Part shown: one piece after another, positions 49,791 through 61,300 of the stretch
How positions within the stretch are numbered: the stretch's first letter is position 1
Layout of the letters: each line of letters begins with the position of its first letter
Source: Cryptomeria japonica
Lineage: Eukaryota > Streptophyta > Pinopsida > Cupressales > Cupressaceae
Direction of reading: 5' to 3'
Assembly: GCF_030272615.1 (NCBI RefSeq)
Contig: NC_081408.1
Coordinates: 409,262,889 to 409,326,888 of the forward strand
DNA length: 64,000 nt
Made by a program: the position numbers and the translations under genes
Notes under the pieces: model-generated
Databases searched by the model: none
Told to the model about the DNA's origin: nothing
The model's input: only the letters and a program-made list of their open reading frames with translations

Positions 49791-50079
49791 CGAGGATGGA
49801 CGTGTCTATTCTAGCTCTAAAAGTGACCTATCGTACCAATGACATGCATCGACATACATTTTTGAGACATGCATACCATTCCAATTTGGCCAAGTCGCCA
49901 GACCCACAGAATATAACATGGACTTGTCGTCGACTCGTCGGTTTCAAACATCGGGGCCCACGCAAAACTACATGGACATGCCGGAGGACAGCGGATCCTG
50001 GGCCACGGCTTGCTTATTGTTAGCGGTGGTGTATTGTGCATAACATGCACATTAAAAGTCATGAAAAAGAAAAAACCAA

Positions 50080-50222
50080 TGGCAAGTGTTTAAACCGCAT
50101 TCGGACAGTAAACTGATAGGAAAAAGAGGCCACAAGCTTAAAAAAAAAGCAATAAAATAAAGAAAAATCGTCGACGATTTAAGAAACCGCGTTCAGACAG
50201 CATACTAATGGGAAAAAGAGGG
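50080..50222 (+). repeat. Direct repeat of about 40 bp
   Basis: AAACCGCATTCGGACAGTAA (50094) and AAACCGCGTTCAGACAGCAT (50183) start two matching phrases that both continue with (A)CT(G)ATRGGAAAAAGAGG. Confidence 0.7.
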
Positions 50223-50236
50223 TGTTGCTTCCAAAA

Positions 50237-50395
50237 TGCGTTGGCTCCCTCCAAAACCTCTCATACATGTTAGTGACAGGTTAGTCCTTACTCAATTGCA
50301 GTCATTCATTGAAAAATCGACGATGTACAACATGCAACTAACACGTGTGTTAGTCAATCCATACTACGAGTTCCTGTACCTCCATTTTAGAAAAT
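50237..50395 (+). repeat. Palindrome-bearing MITE-like repeat, copy A
   Basis: Contains GGCTCCCTCCAAAAC near the left end, AATCGACGATGTACAACATG, then the inverted repeat ACTAACAC-GT-GTGTTAGT (50337-50354), and TCCATTTTAGAAAATG at the right end. Same order as the other copies. Confidence 0.7.
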
Positions 50396-50480
50396 GTGGT
50401 GCCATTTTCTACCTCACATGGAAAAAAGGAACAATAATGCATGATTAAAACATAAGGGCAGGTTGTTGAATTGCTATTGT

Positions 50481-50580
50481 TGAAGAAGGGCTTGAAGAAG
50501 CAGGTTGCAAGTCATTCCCATTATTGAAGAAGGGCTTGAAGAAGCAGGCTGCAAGTCATTCCCATTGTTGAAGGGCTCTT
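50481..50580 (+). repeat. 44-bp tandem repeat
   Basis: TGAAGAAGGGCTTGAAGAAG begins at 50481 and again at 50525, followed by CAGGYTGCAAGTCATTCCCA in both. A third partial start is at 50569. Confidence 0.85.
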
Positions 50581-50727
50581 GTTGGAGTTGTGAAGGAGGC
50601 TTCTTTTTTGAAGGGTGTGAGGTATGGAAATTGGCCTCTACAAGTCATGTTTTTTCTGTTTGTGTTTAGATTTCATTAAAAATGATGGACTTGTATGTTC
50701 TTCATTTGCATTCTTTGTTTTTGTTTC

Positions 50728-50838
50728 TTATTTTGCTTTATATGCAGTGGGAAAATTTTCTTGTTTTGCTTTATATGTAGTGGGAAAATTTTCTTGTTTT
50801 TATTTATATGTAGTGGGAAATTTTTCTTGTTTTGGAGG
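50728..50838 (+). repeat. 33-bp tandem repeat
   Basis: Three imperfect copies of TTTATATGTAGTGGGAAAAT followed by TTTCTTGTTTTGC. On the minus strand it would encode an 11-residue KNKKIFPLHIK repeat, but that frame has no other support. Confidence 0.85.
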
Positions 50839-50984
50839 CAGATACCGCGCGGGACGCGTGTTTGCTGGCTCCAAAAAGCTGTGGTAGTAACCGTCTGGTA
50901 GTGGGTTGGCCTTTTATCTTTGTGACTATAGATTTTGAATTGGATGGGTGGGATTGGGTTAGAATGCACGTTAGGTATTCACAT

Positions 50985-51165
50985 TGGGGTTAGCCGCATT
51001 AGGGTTACAAGCCACCTCATTGTTAGAAGGCGGGTCAAGGTTAGCGGCTTTAGGTTAGAATGCAGGTTAGGGTTAGAAGGCGAGTTAGTGTTAGCGACGT
51101 TAGGGTTAGAAGGCGGGTTAGGATTAGCCGCATTAGGGTTAGAATTGGTGTTAGGTTTTTGGTCA
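50985..51165 (+). repeat. Degenerate TTAGGG-containing minisatellite
   Basis: Repeated phrases GGTTAGCCGCATTAGGGTTA, GGTTAGAAGGCGGGTTAGG and variants alternate in units of about 21 and 42 bp. It is interstitial and degenerate, not a telomere array. Confidence 0.75.
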
Positions 51166-51623
51166 GTCATGTCTGGGCGAAGCTATTTGGACACGCTTCT
51201 GGCTCCAAAATGGATGCATATGTTCTGGCTCCAAAATGACATAAGTCTTACTGATAGCCTCATCGGTTATCAGTAAGACAATTTTATGCTTTTGTCGCTT
51301 ATGTTCACTATACTGATGACCCTTATCGATATATGCTTCTCAGATATAACCATCGTTGACTTCATACTATAATCGGTGACAATGATGCCGATAGGTCCGA
51401 CCTAGGATTTTCATGCATTGTTATCATTATATGATACGCTGATCAACAACTAGTATTTTTTGCCTATGTTTTTATCGGGGTGACTTATCTCAATAGCGTA
51501 GCTTTCCATTATTTTTAATTTTTACTTCCTCTTCAGGATATAAAAGATTAATAATCAAACAAGAACTTCTTGGATTCATAAGGGCACCTTTTCTCATTAT
51601 GCTTCCTAAGATGCGCACTCGTC

Positions 51624-51770
51624 TATTCTAGCTCCAAAACCACAGTAAGGATTTACTAACACGCGTGTTAGTCACTTGTTTTACACCGTCGATTTTGCAA
51701 TTAACGGTTGCGATTGACTAACCTATCACTAATGCACTATACAAAAGGTCCATTTTGGAGCCAGAAAATA
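51624..51770 (+). repeat. Palindrome-bearing MITE-like repeat, copy B (best-defined)
   Basis: 147 bp with inverted ends: left TATTCTAGCTCCAAAACC, right (reverse complement) TATTTTCTGGCTCCAAAATG. It contains the perfect 18-bp palindrome ACTAACACGCGTGTTAGT (51655-51672) and TTTTACACCGTCGATTTTGC. No coding capacity. I could not identify a clear target duplication. Confidence 0.78.
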
Positions 51771-51852
51771 ACTTATAAACTAATACACACAATCTCAATC
51801 AAAATATATTTACATAAATAGATTTATTAAAAAATAAAATAAATACAAAATT

Positions 51853-51912
51853 GGACGTGTCTATTCTGGCTCCAAAATGACAGTACGAATTGACTAACAC
51901 GTGTGTGTGGGA
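51853..51912 (+). repeat. MITE-like repeat, copy C (left end only)
   Basis: TCTATTCTGGCTCCAAAATG, then GACTAACACGTGTGTG, where the palindrome is broken off. Confidence 0.7.
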
Positions 51913-51935
51913 GTGGAGTCTGCATCGAAGGCGTG

Positions 51936-52078
51936 TATTCCAATTCAAAAATGATAGTACGGATTTACTAACACGTGTGTTAGTAGAGTAGTTTACACCA
52001 TCGATTTTATAATTAACGACTGCAATTGAATAACCTGTTGCTAACACGTTGTACGAAAGGTCTGCTTTGGAGCGGGAG
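51936..52078 (+). repeat. MITE-like repeat, copy D
   Basis: TATTCCAATTCAAAAATGAT at the left, ACTAACAC-GT-GTGTTAGT at 51967-51984, TTTACACCATCGATTTTATA, and GGTCTGCTTTGGAGCGGGAG at the right. Collinear with copy B. Confidence 0.75.
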
Positions 52079-52095
52079 CACCTATTGTACAACAT

Positions 52096-52202
52096 CTTAG
52101 CGTTGTGTTAGTCAATCACTTCCTATTGATTGCGAAATCAACGGTGTAAAACGTGCGACTAACAGGCATGTTAGTCATTGTGTACTACCATTTTGGAGCG
52201 GT
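52096..52202 (-). repeat. MITE-like repeat, copy E (inverted)
   Basis: Opposite orientation to copies B and D: GCGAAATCAACGGTGTAAAA, then GACTAACA-GGCA-TGTTAGTC (52157-52176), then CCATTTTGGAGCGG at the right end. Confidence 0.75.
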
Positions 52203-52495
52203 CATGTGCGAAAGCGCATAACGTGCCTTGTTAGTCGATGGAAATTTTTATTAGTTGTGTGCATCATATGAATCCAAGGTCTTCGTAGGATAGCATGATA
52301 TGGAGGGGCCTGATATGGATATGTGTAAGTGTACAAAAACATCCACAGACTATGGTGCAGAAACTTAGATTCTAGAATAACATGGAACATGTGGTAGATG
52401 AATTTAGTTATTAGAAAGCACTAAAAAATTAAGGCATAGGTTGATAAAAATTCAAATAATTTATAGATGTCTCTATTAGTCTGACAGATTTGCAT
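52203..52495. other. Spacer with a stray repeat end
   Basis: No frame. A lone repeat-like end, GTCCATTTTGGAATCACAG, lies at 52496-52514, just before the relic ORF. Confidence 0.5.
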
Positions 52496-52531
52496 GTCCA
52501 TTTTGGAATCACAGGTATCTCGATTTCAAAT

Positions 52532-53248
52532 ATGGAGGCCAACTTTTCTTTAGAGACAAGCAAGACACAGGTCACATTTTGGGGACGAATAAGCGATGAT
52601 AGGTTGATGAACCTGTTTATCTATGAAGACACCACATTCCTTTCCATGGTGAAGTTGATCCTTAGACCTGAGTATGTAGATGATGGATGGAAGTATAGAA
52701 AAAATGCAGACATAGTGTCTCTATTTATGGCATGGTGTCTGGAGCTCCGACCTGTTCTGAAAGTCAGAGAAATCATGAACAGGTGTGTAAAGAAGGAATG
52801 GCTAGGCGAAATAGAAGCTTTATTAGGTTTGACATGAGACATGGATGGCTTTGAAAGTGTGGACAGAGCATGGATTCACGTGAGTGAATTCACTCCTCCC
52901 TTGCGACCGTTCTTGCTCTGGAGCACCACATTTGATAAAGAGGCCAGAAGAAGTGTAGCACAGGCTGGAATGTATGGTATTGTGCAATACCTTGAGACAG
53001 TAGATGTCTGGGAAGCATGTGTGGAGATGAAGAAATGGGGACCTTGGATGGAATATAGATCACTTGTGCAATGAACGGTTCCTGCACACATAAAATGACA
53101 GGGTCGACCTTGTGGAAGAGGAACAACTAAGAAGGGTTGTGTGTTGCAATTTAGTGAAGGCTCCAACAGGGAGACAGAAATGAACCAAGTTAGGAACATG
53201 GAAGTGCTGGATGTGGAAGAGGGCATGGTCACTGTTCACATGGAATAG
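52532..53248 (+). pseudogene. Unrecognised ORF of about 238 codons, three TGA stops
   Basis: One plus frame from the ATG at 52532 to the TAG at 53246-53248, broken only by TGA at 52835, 53072 and 53096. Visible residues include TQVTFWGRISDDRLMNLFIY, LILRPEYVDDGWKYRKNADI, VREIMNRCVKKEWLGEIEAL, then STTFDKEARRSVAQAGMYGI and VWEACVEMKKWGPWMEYRSL. It is Trp- and charge-rich, with no signal peptide, membrane segment or known catalytic motif. The C-terminal part contains CGRGTTKKGC. It lies between MITE-like copies E and F, so it could be cargo or the decayed protein of a related longer element (inference). All three stops being TGA is notable. I do not know the family. Confidence 0.5.
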
Positions 53249-53904
53249 CGAGATGGCACATACAGCCTTTTTTGAAATAAGAACTGTGTTTCTTTTTTAA
53301 ATGTTTTTGAATGTGTTATGTATGGACCGTTATGTATACTAGCTTTGATGGTCTAGTCGGCTAACCGCAAAGGTTTATCTTTTAGAATGTAAACATTTTC
53401 AAAATTAATATAAAATATAGCTTTACCGGACAAAAATAAAAATTGTTGACACCAACTAATACGCTTATCTTCCCTGTTTTGAAATTGTTGTTAACATTCC
53501 ATTATATATGGTGAAAAAATAAATGTTTTTGATTGTATGTGCATGCAATTGTTCTATAACATCAAACTCAAGCATTTCAATATATATGATTACAAATAAA
53601 ATTAAATTCTTGTAGCACAATTTAGTTTCTATTCTGGCTCGGTAAGAAATTGGAGGATTTCAATATATATGGTGAAAAAAGACCGATAACCTTATCTTCC
53701 TCTTCTGTGCTCGGCTTTGTCTCCCTCATCGGGTATCAGTGTAACCCAAAACTCCTCTTACTGATGATTTGAGTTATCCCGATGACTTAGTATTTCTACC
53801 TTTCTATATTGCCTCATCAGAGTAAGTTATTTTGATGATACCACCTTTGTCGTCTAGCCCATCGAGTATCGAAGTAGCATGGGATGACATTCTCCGATGA
53901 CCCT

Positions 53905-54280
53905 GTTGGTTGCTGAGTCATGATGGGTAAAAGGACTTGCATCTTCCCATCATGGTCTCAGGACCATCGTTGATTTTCCTTGGACCTGACCATAGTTTAA
54001 AGCGATTTTTCCTCCACACTTTTTGGGCCCACCATTCAGTCGCTGATCTGCAAAGAGTAAAAGGACTCGCAACTCTTTATCGCAGTCTAGCGACAATCGT
54101 CAGATCAAATCCTTACCGCTCGAACTTTAAGATCCCTTCATCACTTAACTGCCAGTGCTTAATTGCCAGCATTGGATCTCTGACCAGCCTCCCCACTAGT
54201 GGCTTGTCGCTGAGTCACGATGGGTATTCAACATGCAACTTCCCATTGTGGTATCACAATCACCATTTGATCAAAATAGA
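53905..54280 (+). repeat. Hairpin-bearing repeat array, forward (three cores)
   Basis: Three cores of about 70 bp near 53911, 54038 and 54207 share GTCGCTGAGTCACGATGGGT-like starts and GGTCT-CGACAATCGT-like ends. The first core contains the inverted arms CATGATGGG (53919-53927) and CCCATCATG (53946-53954). The same cores occur inverted at 57505-58060. Confidence 0.75.
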
Positions 54281-54564
54281 CCTTCCCGACATTTAAGAAC
54301 CTGATGCATATGTTAGAAAACCATTCTTAGACTTAGGAAAATTAAAGTGATCCAACTTAAAAGACAGAACCCACCTAGACTTAAAACTCAAATGGCCCCT
54401 TTTCAATGACATAAAGACCCTTCTGATTAAGTGGAGCAAAAGGTAACGGACAAATGGATTTTCCTTAGAGACAATAAGACATGAAGGTTTTTTATCAAAT
54501 GTTCTCGAAATTATTAAACCCAAAATTTATAATTCATGGACAGATTGTTGCTCATGTATGGGGT

Positions 54565-54715
54565 CGTGGCTATTCTGGCTCCAAAACAAACCTTTCATAC
54601 ATCATGATAGTGACTTGTTAGTCAATCCTAGCCATTTATTGCAAAATCGACGGTTTAAAACGTGTGACTAACACATGTGTTAGTCAAACTACCCATGAAC
54701 CCTTGCTCAGGCCAA
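54565..54715 (+). repeat. MITE-like repeat, copy F
   Basis: CTATTCTGGCTCCAAAAC at the left, GCAAAATCGACGGTTTAAAA, then the perfect 20-bp palindrome GACTAACACATGTGTTAGTC (54666-54685). The right end is unclear. Confidence 0.75.
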
Positions 54716-54719
54716 GAGA

Positions 54720-55780
54720 AATACAAATTTGTAAACACACTTCAAACCTACACCAAAAGAAATTACAAAGACCTCCTGAGAAATAAAATAACATACACTA
54801 AACCACTATGAAAGAACAGTAGCAAGGTCAATCCATTGGTACAGACTGCTGCTACAAAAATGACAAAATTACAAGGTAAAATCTGGAAATTGTCTTCAAA
54901 ATCTATTCAAACTTGCTCACAAATGTTCCAACCTATGTAGAATCATTCTCAAAGAATTTAATATTTCATTTTGGTCATAACCAAATCTTCATCGGTTTCC
55001 TAACCATCAATTTGCTAAAAAAATGCAAAGTTTCTCAAAAAGTTGTCAAGCAACAATGACAACTTTTGCTCAAATGTGCATTTTTGCCTTTTATGCATTT
55101 TTACTTATACTGAACCTCCTAGCATGACTTCCTAACATTAAACTGATATGCCTAAATGCCTAATGAGGCTTTACAAGTTGTTTTACATCATAATGCAAAT
55201 TTATGCCATTTTAGGCTTCCAAGGGCTCATAGGCCAGATTTGAGAAAAGTAACAACCTAGGTGACAATCATCCTTCAAATGACTATCAAACACACATGTG
55301 GAGCTCTGATTATTCCATTATTCAAACACCTAATCTAAAATATGGACCATCACCTTAAAATGTGGAAAATGCCTAAAAAATGGTAAATAGTTTCCTAACA
55401 CCTCACTTGGTATGACGAATCTCCTTAGCATGGTATTAATTTCCCTATCTCTTCTATTTGGTGGAACAAGCTATTTTAGTATAAGGAACGCCCTTTATAT
55501 CGGTGAATGTGGATCAAGCATGGGAGCTTCATTTTAGCTAGAGGTAGGCCATACCTTAGTGGAAGGACAAACCAGAGACCTCTATTTTTTCATGCGCTTT
55601 GGCAGATTGGTATCAGGTCGGTTAGATAAAGTGCATAAAAGTAGGGACTTGACAAGTTGTCATAATAGTAAAGATATGTTGTTCGGATGAACCTTCATTA
55701 GAATTTGGGCCTGTTTTGGTCTCTAGACTTCTCTAGAAAGTCCAAAACTTTATATAAGGAATGGTTCAGATTGCAGTCTT
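54720..55780. other. Intergenic, no gene found
   Basis: AT-rich with no coding frame or repeat pair that I can support. Confidence 0.5.
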
Positions 55781-55806
55781 AAGCCTGGAAGTATCGATCT
55801 GAACCG

Positions 55807-56343
55807 ATGGGGCATCATTTTGGTCTTAGTTGCCTATGTAGAGAGGAATCAATCCAGGCCCAATGCAACCGGCTATTTCAAGCAAACGATATGCTCTGGA
55901 ATGTTGTATGGCAAGTGGCTAATGGTATATTAGGTGCTAATCAATACTGGTGTAATGGATTTATTTATGAGGCTATCATTTGTCCTATGGCTGACATATT
56001 CGATTCAAAGGAAGTGACCATACAGGGGATCGATGGCTTTGTCTTCCTATCTGATGGACTAGCCCTGGAAAATGTCATTCTAGAGTTGGATTCTAATTGT
56101 TGGGTAAGCACCCTCGGCAGCTATTTTAACTAGACTAACTACATCTCCTCTGAATCAGAGGAGTCAACCAGTGAAGATGAGGAAATTGCCCAAAAAAGGG
56201 CAGCATGGGAGAGGAGGAAGAACTTCATCCAAGAGGCATAGGAGGTGTTTAGGGTAGGGGTGATGAATGGGAATCTGGATCCCTTCCGCAAACTACTCAA
56301 CTCTGATGATAACTGGCTCTTGGAACAGCTATTGTCAAAGTAA
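55807..56343 (+). pseudogene. Unrecognised relic ORF, about 178 codons
   Basis: One plus frame from 55807 to the TAA at 56341-56343 with two TAG stops (56131 and about 56239). The first part reads FQANDMLWNVVWQVANGILG, YWCNGFIYEAIICPMADIFD and FVFLSDGLALENVILELDS. After the first stop comes an acidic then basic segment, SSESEESTSEDEEIAQKRAA followed by WERRKNF, and it ends DPFRKLLNSDDNWLLEQLL. No catalytic motif. It sits between the two oppositely oriented hairpin-repeat arrays and may be the coding relic of the element those arrays belong to (inference). Confidence 0.45.
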
Positions 56344-57500
56344 TGGAGATTGGAGAGAACATGGTTGTCATACTCTAATACATTGGGAATTAGTTTTGAT
56401 GTTTATCTACAATTTCTTGTTTTGCATATGGCACTTGAAACTACACTTCTATGACCCTATTGCAGACAATAAGAATAATTTTGTAAAATTAGCAGTAGCA
56501 CTATTTTAGGTACTTGCCCACTATCTTATAAAACATCTTGTTATGGTAAATAGGAAAAAGTGTCAGCTGACACTATGTTAGAAATGACTCACCTTTGTAG
56601 GTGCATGGAGCGCCTTTGATGGTCATTTTGTAGCCAATATTTTGACGTTTAAATATTTTATTTTTATCTACATGTACTAATGACGGATGGTAGATATTAC
56701 AATTTGTAAAGAACCAATGCTTCTTACACTTCATGCTGCCAATTTTTTAACACAATGTTTGTTAAGTATTGATGTAGTCAAATACAAATTTTCTATCACA
56801 TGAAGTATTCATCTATAGTTGTTAGTTTTGCCTTTTTTGTAGTTTAATATTGCTTCAATCTCTCTGTTAGCTTCAAACTATTGTGCAAAATCCTTGTACC
56901 GACTCTTCATATATGGATTTTATGGATTAGAAGCATTTACTTAATTGAAATCCTCCTATGATTTGCCTCGTGCAAACACCAATCTACTCGTTCTCTGCAT
57001 TAATAATGGTGGGTTTAGGGTTTTGCAATCAGATTTCGCAACGGCTAATCGGCATAACTTTTCTGATAATTTAATTATTTGTTGCCACCCATCCTTTAGT
57101 CGGCATAGGTCTTACCGATCAATTTGCCTCCTGGCTAGGTTCTACTTTCACCTTTATATGACATCGGCGTAGGTCATTCTAATACACCCTCCTTTTATTC
57201 ATCTGTGGTGTTATCAGTGTTTTGGATGTTGTTGGAAGGTTTTATTGATATCCTTAATTTTCCAAATTTTGGATTGATCCCTTTGAAAATCTTTTTAAAA
57301 AAAACCTTTGCGTCGCATTATTTCCAAATCACTTCTATTTGCCCATTGCTTTTTTCACTTAAGTGGAAGGGTCACTGTGTCGTCGAAAGGGGCCATTTTG
57401 AGTTCTAGGTTTGGGTGGGTTTTACTTAAATTTGAAATGTTTCATTGTTTCCTAAAGTCCTAAGTATTTTCCTTTATGTATGCATCGGGTTGTTAAAGGT
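56344..57500. other. Intergenic, no gene found
   Basis: Mixed composition. Frames at 56945-57172 and 57205-57408 lack any family signal. Around 57095-57170 two phrases of the type GGCATAGGTCTTACC / GGCGTAGGTCATTCT recur. Confidence 0.45.
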
Positions 57501-57504
57501 CGGA

Positions 57505-58060
57505 TAAGTTTCTTTTGATCTAGCGGTTGTCGTGACACCGCAATTGGAAGTTGTATGTTGAATATTCATCACGACCCAACAAAAAGCCACTAGTGGCAGG
57601 GCCGATCAAATAGTTAATAAAGACAACTAGTGGTAACACTTTAGTGGTGACGGCTAAGTAACGAAGGACCTTAACGATCGAACAATTAGCTCATGATCTA
57701 ATGGTTGTCGCTAGACCGCTATGAAGAGATGCTCATCCTTTACTCTTCACGGACTAGTGACTAAATGGTGGGCCTAGCCAATGTGGGCGGTAGATGAACC
57801 AGGTGTGTTAAAGGTTGACAAGTCCAGAGGAAATCAATGGTTGTCTCTAGATCGCAATGGGAAGATGCTCAACCTTTACCCATCATGGATCAGCGACAAA
57901 GAGTAGGTGAGTGACGAAATGATGGGCCCCCACTTTGAAGGCTAAAGTGATTAAAGAGAGCATTGAATCCACATGATCTAACAATTGTCGATAGACCACG
58001 ATAGAAAGATGCTCAACCTTTACTCTTTGCGGATTAGAGACTAAAGGGAAAAATACTTAG
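57505..58060 (-). repeat. Hairpin-bearing repeat array, inverted (four cores)
   Basis: Cores near 57515, 57690, 57835 and 57980 read, on the minus strand, like those at 53905-54280: GCTGATCCATGATGGGTAAA, GAGCATCTTCCCATTGCGAT, then CTAGAGACAACCATTGAT. GGGCCCA/TGGGCCT linkers also match. The array lies just upstream of the long ORF starting at 58385. Confidence 0.75.
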
Positions 58061-58384
58061 AAGAAGCCCTTTTGGTTCGTTGGAGCTGAAATTTAAAATT
58101 TTAAAGAATTAATTGCAGAAGTGCGCGGCCCTATTGATGATAATTAATGCTCAGTTGTCACTAAGGTGCCTCATAAGACATTGTTTTGAAATTCAAATTG
58201 CAAAAAGCTTTCAAGAGGATTAGCAGAGAGTAGGTGTGCGGTTTTTGTGAATTGTCAGGCGACAAGTAAGTATTTCTGCGACTGTGCTTTGCAATACCTG
58301 TTTGTGTGACATTGTTTGGTGCTGAAAATTTAGAAGGGGTTATTTGAATAACAATTGAAGTGATGATAGCTTTAGATTGATAAG

Positions 58385-61300
58385 ATGGTACCACAAAGAG
58401 AATTTAAGGGAAAGATAGATTACCAAGAGAGGGATATTTGCGATGAATTTCTGGAACAATTGGTTCAATCCACAAATAGTGCAACCAAGATAAAGGAACT
58501 TGTGCCCAAATCTCCCCACCTGTAGATTGGTGATGGTTTATATGACAAGGTATGTCGGCTGAGAGATCCCCAGATAGGCATGACAGGTTTAGGTCTGTTC
58601 AAGGTAGGGTTTGGCCAATGCAATACACCTGGTCCTATAAATAATTTATGGGAATTACATGTTGGGAAACTGGTGGTCCCTAGAGTTTTCATGGACATTG
58701 ATTTGTTGACCCAGATTGCAAAAAGTTATGACCCTATCACTAGGACTGTGAGGAATGTAAACGGGGGCCCCCTAATTGAAATTACTGATGATGAACTCAG
58801 AAGGGTATTTCGGCTAAATGAAGCCTCAAGTTATATAGAACCCATTAATTTTGAAATGCTCAAGAAGGTCTATGATTCCCAGAAGGATCATCTTAGGAAT
58901 GGGCCATTGAAGGATTTTTTTGTAAAGATAGGAGGGTTAACATTGGTAGGCCCTAGCACAATGGAGCCTTTCCCTATGAATTTCTTCACTTTAAGGGCTA
59001 AGGGTGTATATTGGTCTCTATGTCAAATTTTTGGAGAAGATGCAGAGAATTCCATGCCTACTCATTATATGCTTATGATGGCACAAATTTTGAACCCGTC
59101 CTTAGCAATAGCATATGATTTTGCACCTTATCTTGCAGATGTCATTCATGAGGGTTTAATTGGGATAAATAATGCTAAAGTGGATAGACCTTTTGGATGG
59201 TATTCCATGTTGATGCATATGTTCTTGTTTAAAGGCGTGAAATATTTTGGAAAAGATATGGACCTACTAAGAGAAAGGGATGGTGAAGACATGCCAATTC
59301 AGTTATGGAGTGCAGATATGTCTTGGGACAGAGAAGATGCTGGCTATCTGAAGTTTGATAGATTCTTTGCATCTAAGCTTAGAATTTTTCTGTGTCAAGA
59401 GAACCCTAGGATCCAAAAGGTTCTCCTTGAATTCATCAGACCTAAGGATTTTGTAGAGAGAATCAAGATTGTGCACAATTGGGGTGACATAATATTATAT
59501 CCTCTTTCCACTATTTTCAAAGTATATGGTTTCAGGGGAACCCCATATTTGCTCCCCTATCAAGTCCCTTTGAAGATTAGTATTGTTGAGATTATGAGGC
59601 AAATTGGAGGCCTACAAAAAGTAGAGCTGATGAATAAAGGAAGAGGGAGAATCTTCCCAATAGTCACCATGGCACATCAATTTGTAGGCACCAAAGGTGG
59701 TTGGCTAGATTTTGGGAAGTTCCTTTAGCCATACAGATTGTCAACGACAGTGGTTGATTTGTTGATCCTCAAGACTTCTTCAATGGTATGTTTAGGAAGA
59801 AATTCAGGTGTGGGCACAAAATTCATGAATTTCACTTCCCTGAAGATCTGATAAGAAATGAATTTAATTTGGATGAGCAGGAAGTAAAAAACGAAAAATG
59901 GTTGGCATACAAGAAGACCCTTGGATTTTGTCCAATTTTTTGACAAGAATTATGATCCTTTGAAAAGATTTCACCCATTTGAGGAGAGGATCAATTTTTT
60001 GATAGGATACTTTGAAGATGCAATGCTGACTCTAAATGAGAAGAAGGATGTTGTAATGAAGGCAGCCCCTAAGAAAGCCAAGCTTGTCTTGACTAAGCCC
60101 ATTTTGGCCAAAGTCATTCCCCTTGGAGAGTATGTAATGTATAAGAAATTGGGATATAATGTGGTAATGCCTAGGAGTGATGAACATTCTATGTCAAAGG
60201 GAAAGAGGCCAATGGAGGACGCCCTTCACTCACAAGCTTCCCCAAAAAGGCAGAGGTTGGAAAAAGAGGCACAGTCAAGTCAATCCCTATATTCTCCTTC
60301 TCAATCCCCATTATTTATATGTGATGAGCAGGAAGTTGTTGAGCAATTACTGCAGCTAGGAAGCTTAGGGGAGATTGCATGTACATATGGAGAACTGCAA
60401 GAAGGGATGCCAAAAGAGCCAGCAGGTGCCAAAATGGACCTGACTATTGAAGAATTTGCAGGTAGAGAACCGGATCCTGTCATTAAGAAGGCCAGTGATG
60501 AATTTTTGGCTAATAACAGTTTTGTAAAGACAAGAGCCTTTTTGCAATTTGTTTGGCGAAGGCATATAGGGTAGTTTAAAGAAAGGTGTGAAAAGGGGAA
60601 AGTTGAACAACCCCATAAGGATACATCTATTGTTGAAGTAGAAATAAAGTAGGAAATGGTGAGAGAGTTTGAAACAATTACCCTTGAGGAAGGGAGAAAA
60701 TTGATTGCAGATGTTGGAGTGCTAATTCTCCTAGAATGGGACATAGCTGATGCAATAATTTTTGATGTAGTAAGGAAGGAAACCAAGCCTTTAGAGGGAA
60801 TGAATTATAGTAATGACCATGCAGCCCTTATAATATGGTCACTTAAAAGAGAGGAAAACAAAAGAAGGATAGATTTCTCATAATCTCATTACTCAGGGGG
60901 CATGATTGTGAAAAGAGTCAGAGACACAGGGGTAGTAGAAGCTGCTAACACGACCTTAGAGTCTACTAAATTCGGCATGGCAGTGGCTGAAAAAGAGGCC
61001 AAGGAGAAAGCTGATCTCTAGGTGAAATTAGAGGTAGACCTAAAGGCTTATATTGAAGCAAAGCTTGAGCTAGCTTCTAAATATAGCACTATTACCGAGC
61101 TGAAGAGTAAATTGGAAGGATAGCATCAAAGGGGTGAGTCTTCCCAACTGATGATTGCTTCTTCTCCTGCTAAGCCCCCTACTTCCAGCCCAATTATTTA
61201 ATTCCCTCCTTCTCCCATGACTCTTGGTTTCCAATCAGCTAAGAACATTCAGGATGAGATTGAGAGATTGAGGAAAGCTCAAATAATTTTTGCAAATAAG

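Noticed and set aside
50337-50354. CACGTG as a functional G-box promoter element
   Set aside because: It lies inside a repeat palindrome present in several copies where the central bases vary (GT, CG-containing, AT), and no gene follows.
50676-50969. A minus-strand ORF with KNKKIFPLHIK repeats
   Set aside because: The protein repeat is just the 33-bp DNA tandem repeat translated; the rest of the frame is unremarkable.
50985-51165. Telomere
   Set aside because: TTAGGG words are few, spaced irregularly and embedded in a longer unit, so this is not a telomere array.
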